From Bolinopsis microptera (Eukaryota; Ctenophora; Tentaculata; Lobata; Bolinopsidae): DNA of 60,000 nucleotides. This document shows, in pieces, positions 45,658-55,753 of the stretch. The stretch covers positions 6,474,483 through 6,534,482 of the forward strand of contig NC_087077.1 in the NCBI RefSeq assembly GCF_026151205.1, written 5' to 3'. How positions within the stretch are numbered: position 1 is the first letter of the stretch; every line of letters begins with the position of its first letter. A model generated the notes under the pieces. The model saw only the letters and a program-made list of their open reading frames with translations, did not search any database and had not been told where the DNA came from. Made by a program: the position numbers and the translations under genes.

Positions 45658-45982
45658 TTGACCAAAACCCATAATCATGGGTAGAGTGTACCGCTGCCAG
45701 TGTCTCTCTTTTCCAAACAAAAGGAAATGATATTAATTTGAGGAACCGTCCGCTAATGCAAATTGATACCGAGAATGAAATCGGTCGCTCGCTTTTCCCA
45801 TTTAATAAGCTTTATTACAATTCGTAAGCCGTGAATGAATGGGAAAAGCGAGCGACCGATTTCATTCTCGGTATCAATTTGCATTAGCGGACGGTTCCTC
45901 AAATTAATATCATTTCCTTTTGTTTGGAAAAGAGAGACACTGGCAGCGGTACACTCTACCCATGATTATGGGTTTTGGTCAA
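45658..45982. repeat. Perfect palindrome, two 145-bp arms, 35-bp spacer
   Basis: Arms 45658-45802 and 45838-45982 are exact reverse complements as far as I can read (starting ttgaccaaaacccataatca, ending gctcgcttttcccatt). The 35-bp spacer contains a smaller palindrome (aataagctttatt). A third, single copy of the outer ~78 bp with several changes is at 47793-47870. Confidence 0.9.
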
Positions 45983-47423
45983 TATTATCATGTATTTAAC
46001 AAACATAAAGTTGAGCGCATATGCGATATTCAATTTGAGTTTTGTTACTCATTACATCTAGTAAAGTAAAATACTATTTTTGACATCATTTGATCATAAT
46101 TCATTAAGTTATACATTTCTACAAAGCTAAAGTATGACGATGAAACCAAAGATGATCGTTATCATTGGTTATGTTTCTTTTTATTTTCAATATTATTGAT
46201 TCCTTCAATTTTGAATTTTATAAAAATAACTTCTCCTGACACTTAAAAATAATTATCATTGCTTAACGAATTAAAAATACGCCTTTTCTTAAACTCGTCC
46301 AGATTAATCTTAAAACGCTAAACGCGAACGATCTAGAGGTGGTCTAATTCAAACAAATGGCTCGAGCTGGCGCGCGGGGAAACGTTATTTTTACAAATAA
46401 GCGACCATTTTGCAAAAAACCGGAAGTCTCTAGCTCTTTTACTTTCGAAGTTTGGGCCCCGCCAGTAAGGTTTCCTGGGAACTATCCAACGTTGCAAATG
46501 CAATGTAACTATATCAATTATTTGTTATATAGTAGTGTTGAAATTATTAAGTATGTTCCTATCCGGATATTACATAACTAAATTCCTTACAATCCAATTG
46601 TAAGTTTGTGACCTACAAAAACGCGAGTCCGCAACTCATCGACCTTCTTATAATATTATTAATATTATTAACAATAATATGTGTCTTGTATAATATTCCA
46701 AAGAAACATTGTATCAACCGTTAACAATCCAACATGAACAAATCATAAGATGTAATATTTTCCTTAGAAATGCACCTATTAACTTATTTTGTGATAGATG
46801 CTACTCATACTGCAAGGTCAAAGACATACCTTTTTGATATTTATAATGTTCGCCGGAAATATTCCATATAGTTATATTATTATTACAGACCTAATAATAA
46901 TATTAAATATAGCTATAGAAAGCTCTTCGTACATTACAACACATAATTTACCTTGGCTTGATTTCGTGCCCGCGCTCGCCCTCACTTTCGGTTTGAGCAT
47001 TTAATTATCACATTTAATTATCGCGCGCACCACTCAACGGTCAAGGTATTACTTATACTATTATGGCATTGATATTATAGATTAAAATCATGCCCACTAA
47101 AATGTAAACTTTTGCAATGTAACAAAACCTGGGAGTGATCTATTCTAACTCAAAGGAAGTAAAGAACCCGGTTCTATTATAATATTATCTGTATATATAG
47201 TATTATCTGCATATTATAGTATTATCTGTATATACTGTATAGTATTATCTGTATGTATTAATGCTTTTCATACAAAGTTACAACAATTGTCTTCATGTTA
47301 TGTATCCTAGTTTTGGACAGGATATTACCCGCTTAAGATATTTCCATCGCGTTACATAATATTCAATAAATGTAATAGATTTGTAGTGTTGTAATTAGTT
47401 TAAAATATAGTATTATCTGTATA
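45983..47423. other. Gene-free interior, right of palindrome
   Basis: No gene supported. 46355-46580 is a 74-codon frame without a recognised domain. 47170-47260 has a ~20-bp imperfect repeat ('tagtattatctgtatatact'). Confidence 0.5.
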
Positions 47424-47740
47424 TCTTACTATATATAAAGCGAGACGATATATATATATTTATTTATCTGTGCCATTTTACTGACACCACGGCATCAACT
47501 TTAACACGACTTTCCGCAAAAACCGTAAAAGATATACAACTGAAACTTTTTTGACTGGGTCAAATGCTTTAATGGCCTTCAAATCAGCATCAAAAAATAA
47601 AAAATTGGCCAAGAAATAGGAGTTTTAGAGCCCAAAATTTTGACCCCCAAGTGGTGTCAAAAACGCGAATTAAATAGGTAATAATTATTTTAGTCTCTTG
47701 AGTCTTGACACCACTTTAGGGTTAGACGGGTTCCTGCTAG
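47424..47740 (+). mobile_element. Short Helitron-like non-autonomous element
   Basis: Starts TCTTACTATATATAAAGCGA after an A, ends ...GGTTCCTGCTAG before a T. This fits Helitron insertion between A and T, a TC start and a CTAG end. The interior has 'ccgcaaaaaccgtaaaagat' and 'caactgaaac', the usual style of such elements. No clean 3' hairpin is visible. Part of it (47590-47700) is repeated at 21050-21165. Confidence 0.5.
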
Positions 47741-47792
47741 TATATTATAATTTATATACATAATATTATATATCATAGTATTATCTATTCGA

Positions 47793-47870
47793 CCAAAACC
47801 CATAATCATGGGTAGAGTGGACCGCTGTCAGTGTCTCTTTTTCCCAAACAAAAGGAAATGAAATTAATTT
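47793..47870 (+). repeat. Third copy of the palindrome arm
   Basis: Begins gaccaaaacccataatcatg and matches the outer 78 bp of the 45658 palindrome with several substitutions. It is immediately followed by the right inverted repeat at 47871. Confidence 0.8.
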
Positions 47871-48052
47871 TAACTATTTTTTATTCCTGTCATCTTTGAC
47901 ATTGAATTAAAATGTTTTGAACTTAAAATATCCCTGCTGAACTACTTTCGGTGAGTCTTAATGCCTGGAAAACAGTAAAGGGGGTATAATAGTATAGGGG
48001 TAAATAGTATAGTGAGTATAATGGCGACGATCGTGCTTGCCAGCACTGTGAT

Positions 48053-48727
48053 AGGCATTATATTCAGTCCACACTAAATTAGCCCCCAGCCCCCCGCCCC
48101 CCAACACACTCACCAGATATTAAGGTCCAGTAAGAGACATTAGCTGAAATGAGCACCTGTAAGCGGGATCTAAAATATTTTCTAGACCGAACTAATCAAG
48201 AAAATGGATGTGCTGCCAGTCGGTGGTGAGCTCAATGGGCTGATGACCTTATTTTTGCTGAGCCCCCCTGCCCCCCATAAATTCTAATCGAATTGAACTA
48301 CATGCCGGTGGTGCAGGTGAGGGTATTATAATTACCCGAGGTAGCTGGGATATCGGCTACTTTGTATTACATTAGCAGTAGCACTAGCTACCTCCTTTTA
48401 TCAAACCACCAGTGGTTGCTCGTCCAATAGCAATAACAGATCTCTCTCTAATCAGGCTAAATTATAATCAGTATTTATCTTAATCACTTGTCCAATTAAC
48501 CAGATTTTAATAGCTTCTGTTGTCTTTTGTGCTTGTTCCTATCATTGGATTGAGAATTACAGTACTTCGTTTCATTCAGTCAGTATCCCGATGTGATGAA
48601 ACATGGTTTAAAGACTAACTGTATCTGTTGATTACTTTGAGATCAGAGAAAAAAATGGTTGCAGCATTTGTTAGCAGTTTACAATTTAAAATCTTATTTT
48701 AATTCTTAAATACTCATTCTATTTCAG
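48053..48727. other. Upstream region of the GPCR gene
   Basis: Non-coding. 48728 follows a pyrimidine-rich acceptor (ttctatttcag), so at least one 5' UTR exon must lie further upstream; it was not identified. Two C-rich runs occur at 48088-48106 and 48262-48280. Confidence 0.45.
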
Positions 48728-48728
48728 A

Positions 48729-51700
48729 ATGTTTCCAAATGTCACAGATTCAATATCGTTCACAACGGAGATAACGTACAGTCAGAAGATTGACAGAATC
48801 TGGGGATCAATTGGTAAATTCACGGACTCAAGCTTCTGTACTCCAGCTAAAATATACAAAGAAACAACATATAAACTTTGTTACTCATTAATAACTCTAA
48901 TTCAAACTCTAACTCTAACAGTCTGACTTTGGCTTTTACTCCAACTCTGACTCTAATTTATTTTGTCATTTTAACTCTAACTCTAACTCTAACTCTAACT
49001 CTAACTCTAACTCTAACTCTAACTCTAACTCTAACTCTAACTCTAACTCTAACTCTAACTCTAACTCTAACTCTAATTCTAACTCTAACTCTAACTCTAA
49101 CTCTAACTCTAACTCTAACTCTAACTCTAACTCTAACTCTAACTCTAACTCTAACTCTAACTCTAACTCTAACTCTAACTCTAACTCTAACTCTAACTCT
49201 AACTCTAACTCTAACTCTAACTCTAACTCTAACTCTAACTCTAACTCTAACTCTAACTCTAACTCTAACTCTAACTCTAACTCTAACTCTAACTCTAACT
49301 CTAACTCTAACTCTAACTCTAACTCTAACTCTAACTCTAACTCTAACTCTAACTCTAACTCTAACTCTAACTCCAACTCCAACTCTAACTCTAACTCTAA
49401 CTCTAACTCCAACTCTAACTCTAACTCTAACTCTAACTCTAACTCTAACTCCAACTCTAACTCTAACTCTAACTCTAACTCTAACTCTAACTCTAACTCT
49501 AACTCTAACTCTAACTCTAACTCTAACTCTAACTCTAACTCCAACTCCAACTCTAACTCTAACTCTAACTCTAACTCTAGCTCTAACTCTAACTCTAACT
49601 CTAACTCTAACTCTAACTCTAACTCCAACTCTAACTCCAACTCTAACTCTAACTCTAACTCTAACTCTAACTCTAACTCTAACTCTAACTCTAACTCTAA
49701 CTTTAACTCTAACTCTAACTCTAACTCTAACTCTAACTCTAACTCTAATTCTAACTCTAACTCTAACTCTAACTCTCCCTCAGGACTGTTATGCGGAGCG
49801 TTCACCATTATTGGCAACATGTTCGTATTCACGATTCTCATCAGGCTACCCAAACGTAGTCTCGCTGACTTTGCTTTCATCAACTTGTCAATTATAGGTG
49901 AGAACATGTCCTTTAGTTGAATTAGCTGCATTAACATCTTCTATAAGCTGCATTAACATCTTCTATTAGCTGCTCTAAAATCTTCTATTAGCTGCACTAA
50001 CATCTTCTATTGCTGCACTAACATCTTCTATTGCTGCACTAACATCTTCTATTAGCTGCACTAACTTCTTCTATTGATGCACTAACAATAGCTGCATTAA
50101 CATATTCTATTAGCTGCACTAACATCTTCTATTGATGCACTAACATATTCTATTAGCTGCACTAACATATTCTATTAGCTGCACTAACATCTTCTATTAG
50201 CTGCACTAACATATTCTATTAGCTGCACTACCATCTTCTATTAGCTGCACTAACATCTTCTATTAGCTGCACTAACATCTTCTATTGGCTACACTAACAT
50301 CTTCTATTACTGCACTAACATCCTATATTCGCTGCACTATGACTAACATTTTATATTAGCTGCACAAAAATCTTCTATTAGCTGCACTTACATCTTCTAT
50401 TGCTGCACTAACATCTTCTATTACTGCACTAAAATGCTAATAACTACGACATTTACCACTTACCTTGGTTAACTGATAACAGTAAAAGTGTCACTATTTC
50501 AGACACTATTAGCGGTTTTACAGCTATAGCAGGTTCCTGGTTCCTATTGGATGATAGAACCTGGCTTGCTAGCAGTGGAGTTTTACACACCGTAACTTGC
50601 TACATGGCAGGTACTTCAATTCAACTTATTTCCTGTCTCCATTGCTATACTTGTAATGTGAGGACGGAGGGGGGAGGCAGGGGGGGGGGGGGGGGGGAGG
50701 GGGAGATAATGATAGCATTACTAACACTATATTTAGAAAAAGGACCAAGGAGTGTCTAAATTTAATTTCGCGATCCCGGCTATTAACGTATTAGATTAAC
50801 AAAGTAATATGAGTTAGACAATAATGTTGTCATTGGGAATGATCGGAAATAATTAAATCGGTGGTTCAGAACATTTCCCGTTCTCCCTTTTACTGGCAAA
50901 TAATTTGTGGGGGTGTTAGTACACACTACACATGACTGTGCTAATGGTTTATAAGGCTTCACTCATCAAACCAGAGGGTAAGTAGCCTTAAATAAGTTTA
51001 AATAATAATCACAAAGAACAAACAAATGAATCTAAAGGGGAATTAGAGTTAAATTACAAAAGTGATGACATAGCCTAACTGTCAACAATTTATTGTTTAA
51101 AATGGCCGGTTTAACCTAGTTTTAAAAAGTATACGTTAAGTATTACTGTTAATTTCATACGATTATTAATATACTTGGCAAGACCTCTAACTTTGGTAAG
51201 GTTTACTGAAGGTGACATTTCCAGTAAAACATGTTAATAACTAACTGCCCTGCTAAAGTTACGCCCACTCCCAGGTATGACCTGGAACGCAGCGTCCCTA
51301 ACTACACCCCTCTTGGTATCAGTAGTTAGCATTGGCCGGCTATCAGCTGTTTATCTGCCTCTAAAATACGACAAGATCTTCACCCGCCCTGTAGTTTACT
51401 CCATGCTAATCTACTGCTGGTTACACGGAGCTGTCGCTTCTTCTCTCAGCTTGTTGGGGGACACTGGGAACGGTAAATATGCCCTGTTTTAGCGATTATC
51501 CCACATATTGAGGGAGTTTTACTTACCACCCCCACAATAGTATCTGCTCTTACACATGGTAAACAGAGTGGGGACTGGGGGGGGGGGGGGGGGTTTAACA
51601 GGCTTCTCTTAATCCATTACTGCGTTCAGTAGTATCATAGACCACCATAATTACACACCATTCACGTCCGTACAATCACAATCTAACGGACAATCGCTTA

Positions 51701-53494
51701 ACAAGAGGACTGAGAATGTTGTGGCTGTCACCATGTAAAACCCCCGTTCCATGGCCGGATATTATGCCAAATTATTAGACGGAGATCGTCTACTGATATT
51801 TCTCCGGATATTTCTCCGGTTTGCAGTTCCACGACCGGAGACCATCCACGGTAATTTTGTTGATTCTGTATGATTCTGTATGAATTAATCTCCGAGAAAT
51901 TCCCGGAGAGCTTCATCTCCGTCTAATACAGTAGACGGAGCCGGAGAATCATCTTCGGAGATGATCTACGGGAAATGGACCTCCGTCTAATAATTTGGCA
52001 TAATATCCGGCCATGGAACTGGGGTGTAAAGACAAGGCATTATAATAATTAATGTGGCTATAATAGTGGTTGTAATGAAAACTAACAGTCTTCCTCTCGG
52101 AAGTTATAGCTGAAACTTATTACTTTGGTAGATCCTATTGCTGAATGATGATGAATAGTTAATTCTCATGGTTATTAGTAATAACAGTAATACAAAAACA
52201 CGTATGTTTCAGGTAAATATGCGCTATACAGAGGTTGGGGGTTCTGCGACCAAAGCATCAAGAGTGCGTACGAGAGCAAGAAAACATTTACAGGTAATAT
52301 AGTGGTAACCATGGTAACAAGGGGGTCACCACATGGTAACAAGGGAGTAACCATGGTAATATGTAGTAAAATTTACAGGTTACTGTTGTTAAAGTATGTC
52401 TATTGATGAATTAACATGTTTTATCTATCAGCTCTGTACATGACAAAGTCTGATATGACTTTATGTTTCAGCTCTGTACATGACACAGTCTGATATGACT
52501 TTATGTTTCAGCTCTGTACATGACCTTCTTTACGCTTCCCATGATGCTGACATGTGCTTGCATCGTGTTTTGTAATCTACTGGTTATGACAAGGATAATA
52601 ATGATGAAGATAAAACCCGACCCGAACGTCATGCTATCTGAACAAACCAGCACTACCAAGGTAGGTCCTTTCCTGCGCGCTTTTAATTTGTCCAGATATT
52701 AATTAATGAGGATTATATAAAACTGTTGAATATTTAACTACTATTTGTGAATGTCCCCTTAACTACTCTCAAACATTAATCAGCACCTGATCAGCGGTGA
52801 CTTTCTCAAAGTACTAAAAACATAACATTAACTAAATACCCTTCAGGTAATGCTGACGAAGATAGGGAATATGGGACACCAACTATCTCGAGTAGCCACA
52901 GTACAGAATTTTGGAAATTCTATTAGAAAGGGCTACAACTACAAGGCCTCGACAAAAGATGCTCAGCAAGAGTTGTCCATGAGCACAGCGACTACTGGTG
53001 CAGAGAGTAGCGGCTACAAACACTTCGAGATAGTATCACTTGACAATAACAGTGAAACTCACTTCAACAAGACAACAGGCTCTTCAGTTAAATCTTCACT
53101 GAAGAGAAGGCAAAGCAAACTGAACAAATTAAAGAGTTTCCAGAAGCAGAAGAGAGCCAAGAGGGAAAACAGGGCTATTTTCATGACTTTTCTAGTGTCA
53201 GTCAGTTACCTCATCTGCTATATGGAGATTATAAACTTTTACACCCTTGCTTCATTCAATGACTCCCCGAGGACGCTCTTTGAGAAAGTACTGGGTATAA
53301 CGGGGAACCCTCTGGTGGAGACGTATGTCTATTTGTGGTATTATTTCTCTCTGTTTGCTGCAGCTGCTACTAATGTCCTGCTCCACCTGCTCTTTAATCA
53401 CGTGGTGAGGAATGGACTCACAGCTAAGGGTAGAAAGTCTAGAGAGGAGATGAACAATAGGAGTAGTGGTAGGTCCTGTATGACAAATAACTGA
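48729..53494 (+). CDS. Divergent rhodopsin-like G protein-coupled receptor, seven coding exons
   Basis: Exons are 48729-48813, 49784-49897, 50503-50610, 51275-51472, 52213-52293, 52512-52660 and 52847-53494. All have GT-AG borders; the first five introns are phase 1 and the last phase 0, giving 460 residues. Landmarks: N-glycosylation site NVT near the N-end; TM1 TIIGNMFVF with Asn40; TM2 NLSIIDT with Asp67; Cys99 before TM3, with Cys180 in the second extracellular loop for the usual disulfide; TM4 Trp151; TM5 Pro205; a long basic third loop; TM6 and TM7 in exon 7. Odd points: GRL (123-125) replaces DRY, TM6 lacks CWxP, and TM7 has TNVLLH instead of NPxxY. Ligand unknown. It should sit in the plasma membrane. 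Confidence 0.85.
48878..49777 (+). repeat. (AACTCT)n hexamer array in GPCR intron 1
   Basis: About 134 copies between 48973 and 49777, preceded by a degenerate start from 48878. Variants are aactcc, aattct, agctct and aacttt. The array stops about 6 bp before the acceptor AG (49782-49783), so the intron's pyrimidine context comes from the repeat. The frames of LT or EL dipeptides on both strands are artefacts. Confidence 0.95.
49917..50434 (+). repeat. 22-bp minisatellite in GPCR intron 2
   Basis: Unit tagctgcactaacatcttct plus 'at', with units of 19-22 bp through loss of 'tag'. About 24 copies, variable. It starts about 20 bp after the exon 2 donor. Confidence 0.9.
50611..51274. other. GPCR intron 3
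   Basis: Contains a G-tract of about 18 bases at 50680-50697 and is otherwise AT-rich without repeats or frames. Confidence 0.6.
51746..52019. mobile_element. Foldback MITE in GPCR intron 4
   Basis: Ends are about 39-bp perfect inverted repeats starting gttccatggccggatattat. The interior carries further inverted motifs (tagacggag / ctccgtcta; ccggagaat / cttcggag; ctccggtttg / ccggag), so the 274-bp unit can fold almost end to end. Outer flanks are C-rich on the left and G-rich on the right, making the precise ends and target duplication uncertain. A short G-tract at 51578-51593 precedes it. Confidence 0.75.
52427..52521 (+). repeat. Triplicated 3' splice acceptor before GPCR exon 6
   Basis: A 40-bp unit 'gactttatgtttcag' + 'ctctgtacatgacaNagtctgat' occurs as two full copies ahead of the real exon 6 start (first AG at about 52430, second near 52470, used AG 52510-52511). 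Each unit copies the acceptor and the first ~12 exon bases. Only the third site keeps the reading frame. Confidence 0.8.
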
Positions 53495-53499
53495 GTGGT

Positions 53500-53660
53500 G
53501 GTTTAACAGGCACATTATGATATTAGGTGGTTTTACAGGCACATTCTGATATTAGGTGGTTTTACAGGCACATTCTGATATTAGGTGGTTTTACAGGCAC
53601 ATTATGATATTGGAGGGTTTTACAGGCACTTTCTGATATTAGGTGGTTTACGAACTCTTC
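53500..53660 (+). repeat. 29-bp tandem repeat in GPCR 3' UTR
   Basis: Unit ggtggttttacaggcacatt + ctgatatta, about five copies starting right after the GPCR stop codon. It would be part of the 3' UTR if the transcript extends that far. No clear polyadenylation signal was pinned down. Confidence 0.9.
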
Positions 53661-54202
53661 TAAATATTTAACATTATATCACCTCTCTCTCTCCGATGTA
53701 AATTCTCAATACCTCAATATACTTTTATTTTTTTTTATCTATGGATATTTTTACAATTAACTTAAAGTTGTTTGAAAAAGTACCTTATCAGTTAAAATAT
53801 GGTCGGCTAAAACGTGGGCGCAAACGCAATACGGCTAATCATACTTTCCACCGATCAACAATTTCATATACGCCATATTTAGCTGACCAGATATTACAGC
53901 ACATATTATACATGTTATACATGATATATATATTATATGTATTAGTCAGTACTATTTTATTAAAATTACCATGTGGGACAACGTAACAATATGCAATTCT
54001 AAAAATAACTCTATTCTTTGTAAAATCACCAGTTTATGACACCATGTTTTTTTGGTGTTCGTTTTGTTGGCTTGCAATCAGATTGCACTAAAATTGCAGG
54101 TTATTCGTCAAAAATCGTAGTAAAAAGGTTTGAATTTTGACAAGGGACATGCATCGTGTGGCAACAAGCCGAACAAATAATAGCCAGTCAGTGACTAAAA
54201 TA
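53661..54202. other. Spacer after the GPCR gene
   Basis: AT-rich; the 81-codon frame at 53741-53986 lacks recognisable features. 54195-54202 is the left target duplication of the MITE. Confidence 0.5.
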
Positions 54203-54629
54203 CAGAGTTGAAAAATACGTATTTTACGAATTTTATAAAATATCAAAAATACGTTAAATACGGCGTATTTTATTTTCGTTGAATAAAATACGTAATAAGT
54301 GTTATTGTACCATTGATAGCTCCAATAAAGTAATTAGTACTATTGCTTTATATAAATTTACGATTTTATCAAAACTCGCATAGCTCTGTCGTTTTTCACC
54401 TCGCATATGACTTCAGAGTACTGGGCACGTGCTATACCAAAGCATTAAAGCGTTGAAGTTAAATAGAAATGTGTCTGAAAAAAATGCAAACGAATGACAT
54501 AACTTTAGTCTTTGAATGAAATTTCAAGAAAAACGTATTTTAGCGTATTTTTGACGTATTTTATTTCTAAGCAAAAATACGCAAAATACGGCGTATTTAA
54601 AAAATTATCTCACGTATTTTTCAACTCTG
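54203..54629. mobile_element. hAT-type MITE, 427 bp
   Basis: Terminal inverted repeats CAGAGTTGAAAAATACGT, flanked by a perfect 8-bp duplication CTAAAATA (54195-54202, 54630-54637), which is the hAT hallmark. The word 'aaatacg(t/g)' recurs throughout in both orientations as subterminal sites. No coding capacity. Confidence 0.88.
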
Positions 54630-54955
54630 CTAAAATATAGATTGAGTCGCTATTTTAGCCTACCAAATCGTAATCGCTTAGGTATTTCACACAGGGACAG
54701 TTTCAAAATTGCAGTTTTCATTATTTGTCTGACTTTGAACTTACTCCCGTATAATATTGTACATCATTGATGAGCAGGATTAAACTGCGAGTTGTGGTAG
54801 GTATATTGTTGCGGTTCCTTGTAATTTTATGTAAGAGGCTAGTTTATACGTTCAATCTATTCAAGATGGAGCAGTGAAGGTGTTCCATAGTTTGGCGCTG
54901 GGTAATTTAATATCATCAAGATGCTGCTGGATACTGGCTGCCTGCTGATTGCTGG
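54630..54955. other. Spacer, nothing recognised
   Basis: Single-copy AT-rich sequence between the MITE and the left edge of the 70-bp array. Confidence 0.4.
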
Positions 54956-55011
54956 GTACTCCTAACATCTACCTACAAACATACTACCTTCTACATCTAC
55001 CTAACACATAC
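54956..55011 (+). repeat. Left remnant of the 70-bp composite array
   Basis: Reads tactcctaacatctacctac, then acaaacatactaccttctac, then atctacctaacacatac. It matches 59596-59650 and 59940-60000 of the array on the far side of LINE-D. Confidence 0.85.
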
Positions 55012-55753
55012 TTTCTTTTTTTTTTGTTGGGGACTGGCCCGTGGTACCAGCCAATGTTTACTCAAAAAATATATATAATATCAATGGTAATAAGAAAATC
55101 ATCCCCGTGGGGCACATGCATAAATATAAAATGTTAAGGAAATCTCAAACTATTCAATTTAGACTCTACCGGTAAAGTATGCAATGAAGGTTTATAACTT
55201 AAAGTTTAATTTTCTAATGGTTAATAGGTAAAGATTAAAAACAGTAAAACAAGACTGAGCACTTCAAAATTTGTAGAATTTGTAACTTGATTTGAAATAC
55301 GCGGCGATAAAAAAGAATGTCCAATGTTGGCAGTGTAAATGATGAGATATGCGACGTTTATTGAGTGATGCATAAGTGTGTGCATATAATCTAAGATGTA
55401 GAGACAAGGTTATTATCGGCATTTTGGTTTATGTTACGCTTTGATTTTCTTAGTCCTGTTATACAAAATAACATGAAATTAGGCCATTCGTCTTCGATGT
55501 TTTCATTTTGCTGATCGATGAGCATAGTTTTTATACAAGTTTTGTAAATGTTCAGGTTAAATAGACTAGGCGGGGAAGTTGCTGCAACATTATATCGGTT
55601 TATTGCTAATAATGGACCTTTAAAAAATACTGAGTTGTTGTAGGGGTGTTGACCATACTTTTCTGACCATTGTTTACTGGGCCGCGCTCAGCCTGTCATT
55701 CCGCCTAATCTCTATTCTTTAATGTTGTTTACCAACATTAAAGCCTGGGGTCC
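55012..55753 (-). other. LINE-D 3' UTR
   Basis: 742 bp of AT-rich sequence after the stop. Its first ~65 bp share a near-identical block with 21658-21740. It ends in a poly-A tail read on the minus strand. No second frame is seen. Confidence 0.7.

Larger units (their letters stand above)
44208..48052. mobile_element. 3.8-kb region bounded by 182-bp inverted repeats
   Basis: The left arm 44208-44389 and right arm 47871-48052 are reverse complements at roughly 85-90% identity by eye, with shared words such as 'aacattgaattaRaatgttttgaactta' type blocks. The interior has no transposase frame. It holds a palindrome (45658-45982), a Helitron-like element (47424-47740) and a partial palindrome arm (47793-47870) joined directly to the right arm. 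It may be a long-TIR transposon or two opposed copies of one dispersed repeat. The arms are diverged, so the event is old. Confidence 0.5.

Noticed and set aside
48973-49777. Telomeric repeat
   Set aside because: The hexamer AACTCT (AGAGTT) is not the animal telomere repeat TTAGGG and it lies within a gene intron.
48878-49937. 339-codon LT-repeat and 323-codon EL-repeat frames
   Set aside because: Products of the (AACTCT)n array inside a GPCR intron; the real exon 2 crosses the end of both in a different frame.
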